This document shows, piece after piece, positions 1-8,751 of a stretch of 64,000 bases of DNA (its first letter is position 1; every line of letters starts with the position of its first letter). Origin of the DNA: Murimonas intestini (GTDB lineage: Bacteria > Bacillota > Clostridia > Lachnospirales > Lachnospiraceae). The notes under the pieces are model-generated. The model was not told where the DNA came from and made no database searches. It worked only from the letters and a program-made list of their open reading frames with translations. Where the stretch lies: positions 744,001 to 808,000 of the forward strand of contig QGGY01000001.1 of assembly GCA_003148945.1 (NCBI GenBank), read 5' to 3'. The position numbers and the translations under genes are program-made.

Positions 1-1
1 C

Positions 2-664
2 ACCAGGGAAGTAATAAAACTCTGGGGGGACCAGAGCGTTTCGAATATCACATCTATTTCCTGGGATCCTGATTTTATGGATGCACTGGGGGTGATCCCC
101 TGCTCTTATCACAGGTATTTTTACATGACTAAAGAATATCTGGAAGAAGCTCTTGAGAAATATCAGAAGCATGAAGTGAGGGCTGAGTTTGTCAAGGGTG
201 TGGAGGATGAACTTTTTGCCCTGTACAAAGATCCCACGCTCTGTGAGAAGCCAAAACAGCTGGAGAAGCGGGGCGGGGCATATTACAGTGATGCGGCGTG
301 CAGTCTGATCAATTCCATTTACAATGACAAAGGAGATATCCAGGTGGTAAATACTGTAAACAGAGGCGCCGTAGAAAATTTCGAAGATGATGAAATCGTA
401 GAGGTGAGCTGCCGTATTACCAGGAATGGACCTGTACCTGTCAAAATTGGCAGGCTGCCCAAAGCAGTGAACGGACTCATTCAGCAGATCAAATCATTTG
501 AAATTGCAGGATCAGAAGCAGCCTTTACCGGGGATAAAAAGAAAGTCCTTCTGGCGCTGATGATTAATCCGCTGGTGATGTCCCAGAAGACAGCGAAAGC
601 CGTAATGGAAGAATTGCTGGAGGCACACAGGGAATATCTGCCGCAGTTCTATGGCCGCAAATAA
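2..664 (+). CDS. Glycoside hydrolase family 4 (6-phospho-beta-glucosidase-like), C-terminal part
   Basis: The frame is open from base 2, so the gene begins upstream of the window. About 220 residues are visible. The DPDF-x-ALGV-x-PCSYHRY region, the VVNTVNRGA-like segment and the closing helix ending in EYLPQF are typical of the C-terminal half of family 4 enzymes. These are cytosolic, NAD- and metal-dependent glycosidases that usually cut 6-phospho-beta-glucosides. The N-terminal NAD-binding part is outside the window, so substrate type is inferred. The stop lies 13 bases before the acetyltransferase start, and five genes run on in the same direction with short gaps, which suggests one operon devoted to imported or recycled sugars. 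Confidence 0.85.
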   Translation, partial: TREVIKLWGDQSVSNITSISWDPDFMDALGVIPCSYHRYFYMTKEYLEEALEKYQKHEVRAEFVKGVEDELFALYKDPTLCEKPKQLEKRGGAYYSDAACSLINSIYNDKGDIQVVNTVNRGAVENFEDDEIVEVSCRITRNGPVPVKIGRLPKAVNGLIQQIKSFEIAGSEAAFTGDKKKVLLALMINPLVMSQKTAKAVMEELLEAHREYLPQFYGRK

Positions 665-677
665 CGGAGGGGATCTG

Positions 678-1652
678 ATGAGGACGATTGATATTACAGC
701 GGGCAGCAGGGAAGCAAAGCAGGCATACAGCCTGTATGAGCAGGCTTGTGAAGAGCAGGATATGCTCCATCTTCCGCTCACAGACCGGGAATTTGAAGAA
801 AAATTTCTGCTCCCACAGGAGGGAATGGAGAAAATATCACTTATTCTGGAAGGCGGCAGGGCATTTGCGTCAGGTGTGGCTGACCGGCTGACAGGAAAAC
901 TGTTTGTGACTATGGCTGTGACAGAGAAAAGCAGCAGAAGGCAGGGGTTTGGAAGAGCAGTATTATATGATCTGGAAAAACGCCTTATGGAATTGAACGG
1001 TAAGAAGGAGCTGGAGATTTCTTTTTTTAATCCCGTACCCCTGCCCTGGGGGATCACAGGAGATAAAAAGATAGAACACCCTAATACTCCGGGAGTTGAT
1101 GTCCGTTCAGATGCATATATATTCCTGAAGAATTGCGGATACAGGGATTTTGCCATGCAGAACAGCTACTATCTGGAACTGTCAGATTATAAGCTTCCGG
1201 AGAAGATGGCGGAAAAAAGACTGCAGCTGGAAAAAGAGGGGATCACATTTACTTTTTATGATCCAGATGTACATACACATATGGAAAAAATGCTCCGGGA
1301 TTTTCAGAATCCGCTGTGGGAGAAAGAGCTGCTTAAAGAGACCTCCCGGGAGAGGGGCGGCAGACCGGTGCTTGTTCCTGTTTATCAGGGACGTGTCTGC
1401 GGATTTGCAGGCCCGCTGGATGTGGAAAAGAGTAAAAGAGGATATTTTTCCGGTATTGGGATTGATGAAGCTTTCCGGGGAAAAGGCCTTGCAAAGGTTT
1501 TATTTTGCCTTCTGTGTGAAGGACTCAAGGAGAGGGGCGCGGAATTTATGACATTGTTCACCGGTGAAAATAATCCTGCAAGGAATATCTATGAGGCAGT
1601 GGGATTTTCCATTATACGGTCATGGGCAGATATGAGAAAACGCCAGTTGTAA
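678..1652 (+). CDS. Tandem GNAT-domain acetyltransferase
   Basis: Predicted 324-residue cytosolic protein with two GCN5-related acetyltransferase folds. The first carries an acetyl-CoA loop of the RRQGFGRA type (about residue 87). The second has FRGKGLAK, followed by NPARNIYEAVGF near the C terminus, the usual beta-bulge and helix of GNAT enzymes. The ATG at 678 is preferred over 651 because GGAGGGG lies just ahead of it and because 651 would overlap the previous gene. Substrate is unknown. Its position between a family 4 glycosidase and cell-wall sugar hydrolases suggests an amino-sugar or peptide fragment, but this is inference from context only. Confidence 0.8.
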   Translation: MRTIDITAGSREAKQAYSLYEQACEEQDMLHLPLTDREFEEKFLLPQEGMEKISLILEGGRAFASGVADRLTGKLFVTMAVTEKSSRRQGFGRAVLYDLEKRLMELNGKKELEISFFNPVPLPWGITGDKKIEHPNTPGVDVRSDAYIFLKNCGYRDFAMQNSYYLELSDYKLPEKMAEKRLQLEKEGITFTFYDPDVHTHMEKMLRDFQNPLWEKELLKETSRERGGRPVLVPVYQGRVCGFAGPLDVEKSKRGYFSGIGIDEAFRGKGLAKVLFCLLCEGLKERGAEFMTLFTGENNPARNIYEAVGFSIIRSWADMRKRQL

Positions 1653-1671
1653 TATTTCAGGAGGAACATCT

Positions 1672-2382
1672 ATGGAAATGATAGAAAAGCAGAAAACTAT
1701 TATGGCAGTGGGAGGACATGTGGGGGATGCAGAATTGACCTGCGGCGGTGTACTGGCCAGCCTGTCATTAAAAGGATACAGGGTCATCACGGTGGCTCTG
1801 ACAGGGGGTGAGAGAGGGAATCCGCCTCATCTTACGCCGGAAGAATACAGGATACAAAAAGAATGTGAGGCAGAAGAGTTTGCCCGGCTGTTAAATGGAC
1901 AGGCTCTTGTTTATCCTTACGTGGACGGGGAACTCCCTGATAATGAAGAAGTAAGGCTCAGGCTCTGTGATGATATACGCAGATACAAGCCGGCAGCTGT
2001 TATGACACATTGGAAATATAGTATGCACAAGGACCATGAGCTGACTCACAGGATCGTAAAGGATGCCTGGTTCTATGCCGGGCTTCCGGGACTTAGGAGA
2101 ACGGAGGACGCCTGGTTTGCCAGGGGGCCTTACTACGCCCAGAACTGGGAGGATGCAGAGGGATTTACGCCCTATTTATATATGGAGGTAACAAAAGAAG
2201 GGTTTGAATTGTGGAATGAGGCAGTTTCAAAGCACTGGTTTGCAGTAAACAGCCCGTCTTTCCCATATAAGGAATACTATTCTCATCTCATGAGATGTAA
2301 TGGCTGTCTTGCAAGAAAGGAATATGCAGAGGCATTTACCATAGATGAGGATGCGAAGAAACTGGTACTGACGGAATTTTAG
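1672..2382 (+). CDS. PIG-L family (LmbE-like) putative deacetylase with altered active site
   Basis: 236-residue Rossmann-like protein of the PIG-L/LmbE family, whose members remove N-acetyl groups from sugars with a zinc ion. The metal motif normally read as HPDD-x-E is here GHVGDAE (residues 15-21). The His and second Asp are kept, but the first Asp, the usual general base, is Gly. The distal histidine cluster is present as the SMHKDHELTH segment. RBS GGAGG is 7-8 bases before the ATG. It lies in the same transcript as NamZ and NagZ homologues, so an acetamido-sugar substrate is plausible. The missing base leaves catalysis uncertain. Confidence 0.8.
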   Translation: MEMIEKQKTIMAVGGHVGDAELTCGGVLASLSLKGYRVITVALTGGERGNPPHLTPEEYRIQKECEAEEFARLLNGQALVYPYVDGELPDNEEVRLRLCDDIRRYKPAAVMTHWKYSMHKDHELTHRIVKDAWFYAGLPGLRRTEDAWFARGPYYAQNWEDAEGFTPYLYMEVTKEGFELWNEAVSKHWFAVNSPSFPYKEYYSHLMRCNGCLARKEYAEAFTIDEDAKKLVLTEF

Positions 2383-2420
2383 GCAGGTATGATCCAAATA
2401 ATTTGAGAGGCGGCAGGCAT

Positions 2421-3560
2421 ATGGTGTTAAATGGAATAGATAATATTGATGATTATGAAGCGTGGTTTGCACATAAGAGGCTGGGCCTTATCACTTCAGT
2501 GTCAGGTACAGACAGCAGGCTGGTATCCACCATTGATATTCTGCGCAGTAAATTTACGCTGGCAGCGCTTTTTAGCCCGGAGCACGGGATACGCGGCAAC
2601 GTGGATGCAGGCGGCGATGTAGATGCATATGTGGATCCGTATACGCAGATACCTGTTTACAGCTTATACCGAAAGGATTCAAAGCGTCTTACTAAAGAGA
2701 TGCTGGAAGCCGTGGATACGCTTGTCTACGATATACAGGATCTGGGTGTGAGGTATTATACTTTTATCTCCACCATGTACTATGCCATGCAGGAATGCGA
2801 AAGATGCCAGAAGGAAATGATCATTCTGGACCGCATCAATCCCCTGGGGGACCGGGTGGAGGGAAATCTGATCCAGGAAAGCTTTCAAAGCTTTGTGGGG
2901 GCATATCCCCTCTGTATGAGGTATGGGCTGACTGCCGGGGAACTGGCTGAGATGATCTATCAGGAGCAGCAGTTTCGCTTTCCGCTGAAGGTTTTGCCGG
3001 TAAAAGGGTGGAAAAGAAAAAGCCTTTTTTCAGATACAGAAAGGGTCTGGGTGATGCCAAGCCTTGGGATTCCACGGTTTGAGACAGCGCTTTTGTACCC
3101 CGGCACCTGTCTGTTTGAGGGCACTAATCTGTCTGAGGGCAGAGGTACATCAGCTCCTTTTGAGCTGATCGGCGCTCCATATGCAGACGGATACAAGCTG
3201 GCAAGGCATATGAATCATAAAAATCTGCCCGGTGCAGTATTTTCACCGGCGTATTTCACGCCTTTTAGTTCTAAGTACCGGGGAGAGGCGTGTGAGGGTG
3301 TCCATATACATATTACGGACAAGGATGCATTTTGTTCAGTGACGGCTGGACTTTCGCTTCTGTTTGCTTTCCGTGAATGTTATCCCCGGGATTTTTCCTT
3401 CCTGCCGCCCTGTAAAGAGGGAGAGCGGAGCATGATAGAGCTGCTGTTCGGAAACGGAAGCATACTGGAAGAAGGCGTACAGGAGGAAAAACTGCTTTCA
3501 GAGTTTGAGGCGGACAGCAGGCGGTTTTATGAGAGAAAATCAGAATTTCACCTGTATTAA
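2421..3560 (+). CDS. namZ: Exo-beta-N-acetylmuramidase NamZ-like (DUF1343, GH171)
   Basis: 379 residues. The FSPEHGIRGN motif (Glu54, His55) matches the catalytic region known for NamZ, which releases MurNAc from the non-reducing end of peptidoglycan fragments. Also typical are YDIQDLGVRYYT and the LSEGRGT-like segment. The ATG at 2421 with GAGAGG about 10 bases ahead is preferred to the in-frame TTG at 2403. No signal peptide is apparent, unlike secreted Bacillus NamZ, so this form probably acts on imported fragments. The NagZ gene follows after 12 bases; this pairing is known from Bacillus subtilis ybbC-ybbD and supports a peptidoglycan-salvage role. Confidence 0.87.
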   Translation: MVLNGIDNIDDYEAWFAHKRLGLITSVSGTDSRLVSTIDILRSKFTLAALFSPEHGIRGNVDAGGDVDAYVDPYTQIPVYSLYRKDSKRLTKEMLEAVDTLVYDIQDLGVRYYTFISTMYYAMQECERCQKEMIILDRINPLGDRVEGNLIQESFQSFVGAYPLCMRYGLTAGELAEMIYQEQQFRFPLKVLPVKGWKRKSLFSDTERVWVMPSLGIPRFETALLYPGTCLFEGTNLSEGRGTSAPFELIGAPYADGYKLARHMNHKNLPGAVFSPAYFTPFSSKYRGEACEGVHIHITDKDAFCSVTAGLSLLFAFRECYPRDFSFLPPCKEGERSMIELLFGNGSILEEGVQEEKLLSEFEADSRRFYERKSEFHLY

Positions 3561-3572
3561 GGAGAGCTTGTT

Positions 3573-5159
3573 ATGAATTTAGATCAGAAGATTGGCCAGT
3601 TGATCGTTACCGGATTTCCGGGCAGTAAACCGGACCAGGCATTTATGGATCTGGTAAAGAAGGATAAAGTGGGAAATGTTATTTTCTTCTCATATAACAT
3701 AAAAAGCAGGCAGCAGGCGGCGTGCCTGTGCAGGGAATTACAAGGCTGTATTAGGGAAGAGACGGGTGTATTGCCGTTTATTACCGTTGATGAAGAGGGC
3801 GGCGTAGTTTCCAGGCTTCCGGATGATGCCGCAGTTCTTCCGTCCGCAATGGCCCAGGGAAGGGCAGGAAAGTTAAGCAGTATCTACGAAGGCTCTAAAA
3901 TAGTGGGGGAGGAGTTAAAAGCCCTTGGTATAAATTTTAATCTGGCTCCTGTACTTGACATTAACAGCAATCCGAGAAATCCTGTCATTGGAGTCAGAAG
4001 CTTTGGGGAAAATGCCGGCCTTGTGAGCAGATGCGCCGCGCAGGCAGTGCGCGGTTTTCTGGATGCAGGGATCATGTGCAGCGGCAAGCATTTTCCCGGA
4101 CACGGCGATACAGATGTAGATTCTCATTTAGGCCTGCCATGTATAGATAAGAGCCGGGAAGAGTTAGAACAGGAAGAGCTTCTGCCCTTTTGCCATGCCA
4201 TTTCCATGGGGATACCGGCGATCACGATTGCCCATACTCTGTTGCCTGCATATGAAACTGAAAAAATCCCCTGTACAATGTCAAAGAAAATCATTACAGG
4301 CCTGCTCCGTGAAAAATTGAAGTTTAACGGCCTGGTAATCACTGACTGTATGGAAATGGATGCAATAAAGAAGTTTTACGGGACGCCGGCAGGTGCTGTG
4401 GAAGCCCTGCGTGCGGGGGCTGATCTTGTATTTATTTCCCATACTGCCCGGACAGTATATGAGTCCATAGAGGAGATCAAAAGAGCGGTAGGAGACGGCA
4501 GAATTGCCATGAGCAGAATAGATGAGGCGGTACAGAGGATCCTGAAATATAAAGCAGTCTATGCCGCAGAGATGCTGACGGATATAAAGGCAGATCCTCA
4601 GAATGATCTGTCTCTTGCCAAAACGGCTGCCCAGAAAAAGTTCATGGATGATTTTTACAGAGAATGTATTTACATCCACAAGCCGGAAGGAGCAGAGAAG
4701 ATAGAAGCAGGGCCTGCTCCCTTATGGATAGGTCCATATCCGGCAAGGACATCCCTGGCAGAAAATGAAAAAGACCACACTTTCTCTTTTTCATCTTATC
4801 TGAAAAATAAATTCGGGGGCGACAGTTTCTTTATTTCTTTAGATCCGTCCCCTGAGGAGATCAGTATGGCCTTAAAGAAAACAAAAAACTGCAGTTCTAT
4901 AGCAGTGGGAACCATAAATGCCCATATGAATGCAGGGCAGGCAGAACTTGTAAGAGAACTTGCAAAGACCGGCAAACCCATGGCAGCGGCCGCCCTCAGA
5001 AATCCCTATGATTTGCAAGGGATCCCTGAAAGTATTTTTCAGGCCGCACTTTATGAGTACAGCGAAAGAGCGCTGAAGGAATTCAGCGAACTCATTTTCA
5101 CTGGGCCTTGCGGACCATCTTCCTGTAGTTCTGGGCTGTCATCCCGCAGTTCTTTTTAA
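3573..5159 (+). CDS. nagZ: Beta-N-acetylhexosaminidase NagZ (GH3)
   Basis: 528 residues. The family 3 hallmark KHFPGHGDTDVDSH (172-185) holds the Asp183/His185 acid-base dyad, and the nucleophile is Asp258 in VITDCMEMDA. The barrel covers about residues 1-340. A second alpha/beta domain follows, as in Bacillus NagZ, but the protein is shorter than the roughly 640-residue Bacillus form. No signal peptide is seen, so it is probably cytosolic and removes GlcNAc from muropeptide-derived sugars. RBS AAGGAGAG lies close ahead. The last 21 residues, rich in Ser, Gly and Cys, are encoded opposite the 3' end of the convergent araC-type gene and look unlike a normal family terminus. Confidence 0.9.
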   Translation: MNLDQKIGQLIVTGFPGSKPDQAFMDLVKKDKVGNVIFFSYNIKSRQQAACLCRELQGCIREETGVLPFITVDEEGGVVSRLPDDAAVLPSAMAQGRAGKLSSIYEGSKIVGEELKALGINFNLAPVLDINSNPRNPVIGVRSFGENAGLVSRCAAQAVRGFLDAGIMCSGKHFPGHGDTDVDSHLGLPCIDKSREELEQEELLPFCHAISMGIPAITIAHTLLPAYETEKIPCTMSKKIITGLLREKLKFNGLVITDCMEMDAIKKFYGTPAGAVEALRAGADLVFISHTARTVYESIEEIKRAVGDGRIAMSRIDEAVQRILKYKAVYAAEMLTDIKADPQNDLSLAKTAAQKKFMDDFYRECIYIHKPEGAEKIEAGPAPLWIGPYPARTSLAENEKDHTFSFSSYLKNKFGGDSFFISLDPSPEEISMALKKTKNCSSIAVGTINAHMNAGQAELVRELAKTGKPMAAAALRNPYDLQGIPESIFQAALYEYSERALKEFSELIFTGPCGPSSCSSGLSSRSSF

Positions 5160-5928
5160 AGCTTTGGGCAAAATAACTCTGGGATGAAAAGCCGGAAAGC
5201 TGTGCAATATCTGCTATATTGTGGTCTGTGCTTTGAAGAAGAGCTTTGCTGGCCTGAATTCTTTTTTCGATCAGGTAATTCATCGGGGAAAGTCCGTAAA
5301 ATTTTGTAAAAGCATGAGCAAAGTAAAATTTGTTCAGATGAACCATGTCCGCCAGAGAATCTAACGATATGTCATCTTTATAGTTAGAATCTATATATCT
5401 TTTCACAATGCTGCATTCTTTACTCGTCTTCTGGGAGGAGACTATCTCAAAAGCACAGTCTGTCTGGCGGACAAGATTCACGATGAGGATCTCCAGCAGA
5501 TTCTGGCAGACCAGTTCATAATTTTTATCTTTATTTTCCATCTCGCTGAGCATAGCCGTAAAATAAGACATGAGATCTCTATTTGTATTGCTGCAGTTAA
5601 TGATCTTAAACTCCTCTGAACCGCTAAAAGAAAAGCTGAGCCCTTCCACTCCCAGTATAACATATTCAAGAGGAGTAGTATCCAGTGAAACCTCTGTATG
5701 CATAATGTTTGGGTTGATGATCACCAGATCATGCTTCACAATGGGGAAGGTCTCGTCCTCGACGATAAAGCTCCCGCCTCCGTCCTTCACATAAAAAAGC
5801 TCTGTAAAATAATGGCTGTGCTTCAGGCTGGCCCAGTCTCCCTCGTAGCGGGAAGATGTCACATACAGCAGCTTTACATCTATATTTTTCTGCGTATCGC
5901 CGCTCATCTGGTATCGCAGCATTCCCAT
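5098..5928 (-). CDS. AraC-family transcriptional regulator
   Basis: 276 residues: an N-terminal cupin-like sensor region (about 1-150, with HSHYFTELFYV and a VEDE strand) and a C-terminal pair of helix-turn-helix motifs (about 170-275, ending in GMTAQNYRK). Such proteins bind a sugar through the cupin and activate nearby genes. It is divergent from the solute-binding protein gene at 6297, with 368 bases between the two starts, so it most likely controls that transport operon. Its own 3' end overlaps nagZ by 62 bases. RBS GGAGGG precedes the ATG. Confidence 0.88.
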   Translation of the reverse strand: MGMLRYQMSGDTQKNIDVKLLYVTSSRYEGDWASLKHSHYFTELFYVKDGGGSFIVEDETFPIVKHDLVIINPNIMHTEVSLDTTPLEYVILGVEGLSFSFSGSEEFKIINCSNTNRDLMSYFTAMLSEMENKDKNYELVCQNLLEILIVNLVRQTDCAFEIVSSQKTSKECSIVKRYIDSNYKDDISLDSLADMVHLNKFYFAHAFTKFYGLSPMNYLIEKRIQASKALLQSTDHNIADIAQLSGFSSQSYFAQSFKKNCGMTAQNYRKMVRKAQ

Positions 5929-6296
5929 ATAAAACCCTCCTTTGTATTAACAGTTCTGACACATTTTGTTAGTTATATTGCGGTTACATAAAATACCGGG
6001 TATACGGCAGGTATCTTATTTGTCAGGAAAATTTGATTTATATTATTTATTAAGTTGATAAAAATTGGCATTTTAAAATTTTGTTTGTGCATATTTTGCC
6101 AATTCTTCCAGTTTAGAAGCATGGTTTTGTGAGTTACTTTGTACAGTTTATATTTTAACATTTATTGTTTTAAATAGCAAGAAATATAAAATTTGGAGCA
6201 ACATAAGGGTAGAATTTTAAGCTTATTTTTATTATTCTTAGTACATAAAGTATTGATGCTGTTAATTAAACAAGCACGTATTAAGGAGGAATTGTT
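5929..6296. promoter_or_regulatory. Divergent regulatory region, araC-type gene / sugar-binding protein
   Basis: 368 AT-rich bases with no gene. It should hold the promoters of the AraC regulator (leftward) and of the sugar transport operon (rightward). The rightward gene has a strong AAGGAGG site at about 6282. I could not fix a convincing -35/-10 pair or AraC half-sites by eye. Several AT-rich near repeats occur around 6040-6180. Confidence 0.5.
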
Positions 6297-7625
6297 ATGA
6301 AGGCAAAAAAAGTAATTAGCCTGACAATGGCTGCAGCAATGGCGATGACACTGGGAATCATTCCTGAAAAGGTAGCTCATGCTGAAGGCGAAGAGCAGAC
6401 ACTGAACGTGGCAGTAGTGGAGACAGCTTACGGCGCTCAGATGTGGCATGATGTATGTGACGCTTTTGAAAAAGCAAATCCGGGTGTTACCATTAATCTG
6501 ACCATTGACAAAAAGATGGAAGATATCATCATGCCTGCAATGAAAGCCGGAGATTACCCGGATGTTATCATGCGTGCTGTAGGAGCTGCAACCGCACTTC
6601 CGGAAACATTTATTAAAGACAACAACGTAGTGGATCTGACAGATGTCCTTTCTATGACGGTTCCGGGTGAGGAAGTCACAGTTGGTGAAAAGATCCTTCC
6701 TGGTTTTGTTGATAACTCAATCACGAATCCTTACGGGGACGGACAGACTTACCTGATGCCCATGTTCTACGCTCCATGCGGACTGTTCTACAATGCAGCT
6801 CTCCTTGAAGAAAAAGGATGGGAAGTTCCTGAGACATGGGATCAGATGTGGGAGTTAGGTGACAAAGCCAAAGAAGAAGGCATTTCACTCTTTACATATC
6901 CTCATGCAGGATACTTTGACGCATTCTTCTATGCAATGCTCCATGAATCAATGGGCACTGAAATGTTCCAGAAAGCTCTCCGCTATGAAGAAGGCATCTG
7001 GGATACACCGGAAGCAACAAAGGTATTTGATATCATCACAAAACTTACAACTTACACAGAGCCGACAACACCTGGAAATGCAAACGACAATGACTTCCAG
7101 AAGAATCAGCAGCTCATCCTTGACAACAAGGCACTGTTCATGCCGAACGGCAACTGGGTAATCGGTGAGATGGCAGAAGCTCCGAGAGCTGAAGGCTTCG
7201 AATGGGGATTCACGGCTCTTCCGGCACTTGAAGAAGGCGGAGAACGCGCTTCCTATACATTCTTTGAGCAGACATGGATGCCAAAGGGCGCTGTTAACCA
7301 GGATCTTGGAAAACAGTTCATCGCTTATCTGTACTCTGATGAAGCAGCAGATATCTTCGCAACAGTCGGCAATGCAGTTCAGCCTATCAAGGGAATGTCT
7401 GACAAGCTTGACGGCGATGCCAAACTTTACTATTCCGTATACGATACAGGCGCTGTTGCAGTAATGGATGCTTTCGCAACAACAGATCCTGTTGAAGGAA
7501 TCACAGTTCGTACAACATTCTTTGATCCGGTTGACTCTCTTGTAACAGGAGACAAGACAGAAGAAGAGTGGGTTGAGCAGATCAAGAAGGACAGCGATGA
7601 ATTAAGGGCTGCTCTGAAAGAATAA
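6297..7625 (+). CDS. Extracellular sugar-binding protein of an ABC importer
   Basis: 442 residues, family 1 extracellular solute-binding protein. The mature part shows the expected pattern: a DAFEKANPGV segment near the start, MPNGNWVIGEMAE, and a hinge Trp/Tyr-rich middle. The N terminus has a basic start, a hydrophobic stretch and AHA-E at about residue 29, which fits cleavage by signal peptidase I. There is no Cys, so no lipobox, although Gram-positive binding proteins are usually lipoproteins. It is followed by hairpins and then two permease genes and a GH112 phosphorylase, so the ligand is probably galacto-N-biose, lacto-N-biose or a related disaccharide. Confidence 0.9.
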   Translation: MKAKKVISLTMAAAMAMTLGIIPEKVAHAEGEEQTLNVAVVETAYGAQMWHDVCDAFEKANPGVTINLTIDKKMEDIIMPAMKAGDYPDVIMRAVGAATALPETFIKDNNVVDLTDVLSMTVPGEEVTVGEKILPGFVDNSITNPYGDGQTYLMPMFYAPCGLFYNAALLEEKGWEVPETWDQMWELGDKAKEEGISLFTYPHAGYFDAFFYAMLHESMGTEMFQKALRYEEGIWDTPEATKVFDIITKLTTYTEPTTPGNANDNDFQKNQQLILDNKALFMPNGNWVIGEMAEAPRAEGFEWGFTALPALEEGGERASYTFFEQTWMPKGAVNQDLGKQFIAYLYSDEAADIFATVGNAVQPIKGMSDKLDGDAKLYYSVYDTGAVAVMDAFATTDPVEGITVRTTFFDPVDSLVTGDKTEEEWVEQIKKDSDELRAALKE

Positions 7626-7671
7626 TATATAAGCTCAATTCACAGATATGGCAATTGAATTTGAACCGGCT

Positions 7672-7695
7672 CCTGTATTTTCTGTAAAATACAGG
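7672..7695 (+). repeat. Perfect hairpin after the binding-protein gene
   Basis: Ten-base arms CCTGTATTTT and AAAATACAGG around a four-base loop. It lies 46 bases after the binding-protein stop and may protect the 3' end of the abundant upstream message. Confidence 0.6.
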
Positions 7696-7700
7696 TAATG

Positions 7701-7748
7701 AAAAAAGCAGTCAGTGGATGGTTTACATTGTTCACTGCCTGCTTTTTC
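7701..7748 (+). terminator. Intercistronic hairpin (attenuating terminator)
   Basis: Arms AAAAAAGCAGTCAGTG and CACTGCCTGCTTTTTC pair with one mismatch and end in a T-rich tract. Placed between the binding protein and permease genes, it would let the former be made in excess, a common arrangement in sugar ABC operons. Confidence 0.6.
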
Positions 7749-7849
7749 TAAAGATGTCGGATGTCCGAAACATCAGCAGCCGCTGCCAAAGTCATGCATG
7801 CCTGGCTTTGGACCGCTGACTGCGGAAATAAAAGATTGGAGATGAGCCA

Positions 7850-8740
7850 ATGAAACAAAGAAAAGGAAGAGGGAGATTTATCTTTTTATGTCTTGCTCCC
7901 GCAGCGATTCTGTTCATTATATTTATGATTATCCCTACTATCGACGTATTCAGGATGTCCCTGTTTAAGTGGGGCGGATATACGGCAGACAAGACATTTG
8001 TGGGGCTGCAGAACTTCGTCAAGCTGTTCAAGAGCGACAAATTTTACCAGGCGTTCCAGAATTCAGTTCTGCTCATCGTGCTGGTAACAATCATTACCTT
8101 CAGCTTATCCCTTGTATTTGCAGCTATTCTGTCAAGGGAGAAGATCAAAGGACAGGGCTTTTTCAGGGTAATCTTTTACATACCGAATATCTTATCTGTT
8201 GTCGTTATCAGTGCGATTTTTTCAGCAATCTACGACCCGACACAGGGACTTTTAAATTCCATCCTGAATCTTTTCAGGGGAGGAGAAAATCCTATCCTGT
8301 GGCTGGGCGACCGGAAGATCGTTATATACAGTATTATAATCGCAATGGTCTGGCAGGCGATCGGTTATTACATGGTTATGTACATGGCCAGTATGGCAAA
8401 TGTACCGGAGAGCCTTTATGAATCAGCCAGCCTTGAGGGCGCCGGAAGAATAAAGCAGTTCTTTTCAATCACCCTCCCGCTGATCTGGACGAATATCAGA
8501 ACAACACTGACATTCTTTATTATCAGTACGATCAACATGAGTTTCCTGTTCGTAAGGGCGATGACAAACGGCGGACCTGATAATGCATCCAGCGTGTTCC
8601 TGAGCTACATGTACCAGGAAGCCTATACAAACTCATCTTACGGGTATGGTATGGCGATCGGTGCAGTTGTATTTATCTTCTCGTTTGCTTTGGCCGGCGT
8701 TCTGAATGCTGTCACCAAGCGTGATGAAATCGAATTTTAG
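7850..8740 (+). CDS. Sugar ABC transporter permease, MalF/UgpA type
   Basis: 296 residues with about six membrane helices. The first is near residues 10-32, and the inner-membrane ATPase-contact loop has the EAA form (ESASLEGAGRIKQFFSITLP, about 190-210). It forms a heterodimer with the next gene product. No ATPase gene lies in this operon, so a shared multitask ATPase (MsmX/UgpC type) encoded elsewhere probably drives it. RBS GGAGATG precedes the ATG. Confidence 0.92.
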   Translation: MKQRKGRGRFIFLCLAPAAILFIIFMIIPTIDVFRMSLFKWGGYTADKTFVGLQNFVKLFKSDKFYQAFQNSVLLIVLVTIITFSLSLVFAAILSREKIKGQGFFRVIFYIPNILSVVVISAIFSAIYDPTQGLLNSILNLFRGGENPILWLGDRKIVIYSIIIAMVWQAIGYYMVMYMASMANVPESLYESASLEGAGRIKQFFSITLPLIWTNIRTTLTFFIISTINMSFLFVRAMTNGGPDNASSVFLSYMYQEAYTNSSYGYGMAIGAVVFIFSFALAGVLNAVTKRDEIEF

Positions 8741-8751
8741 GGGGGATGAAC

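Noticed and set aside
512-1156. Minus-strand frame of 214 codons opposite the glycosidase end and GNAT gene
   Set aside because: It lies wholly opposite two well-supported genes, has no ribosome site and shows no recognisable family.
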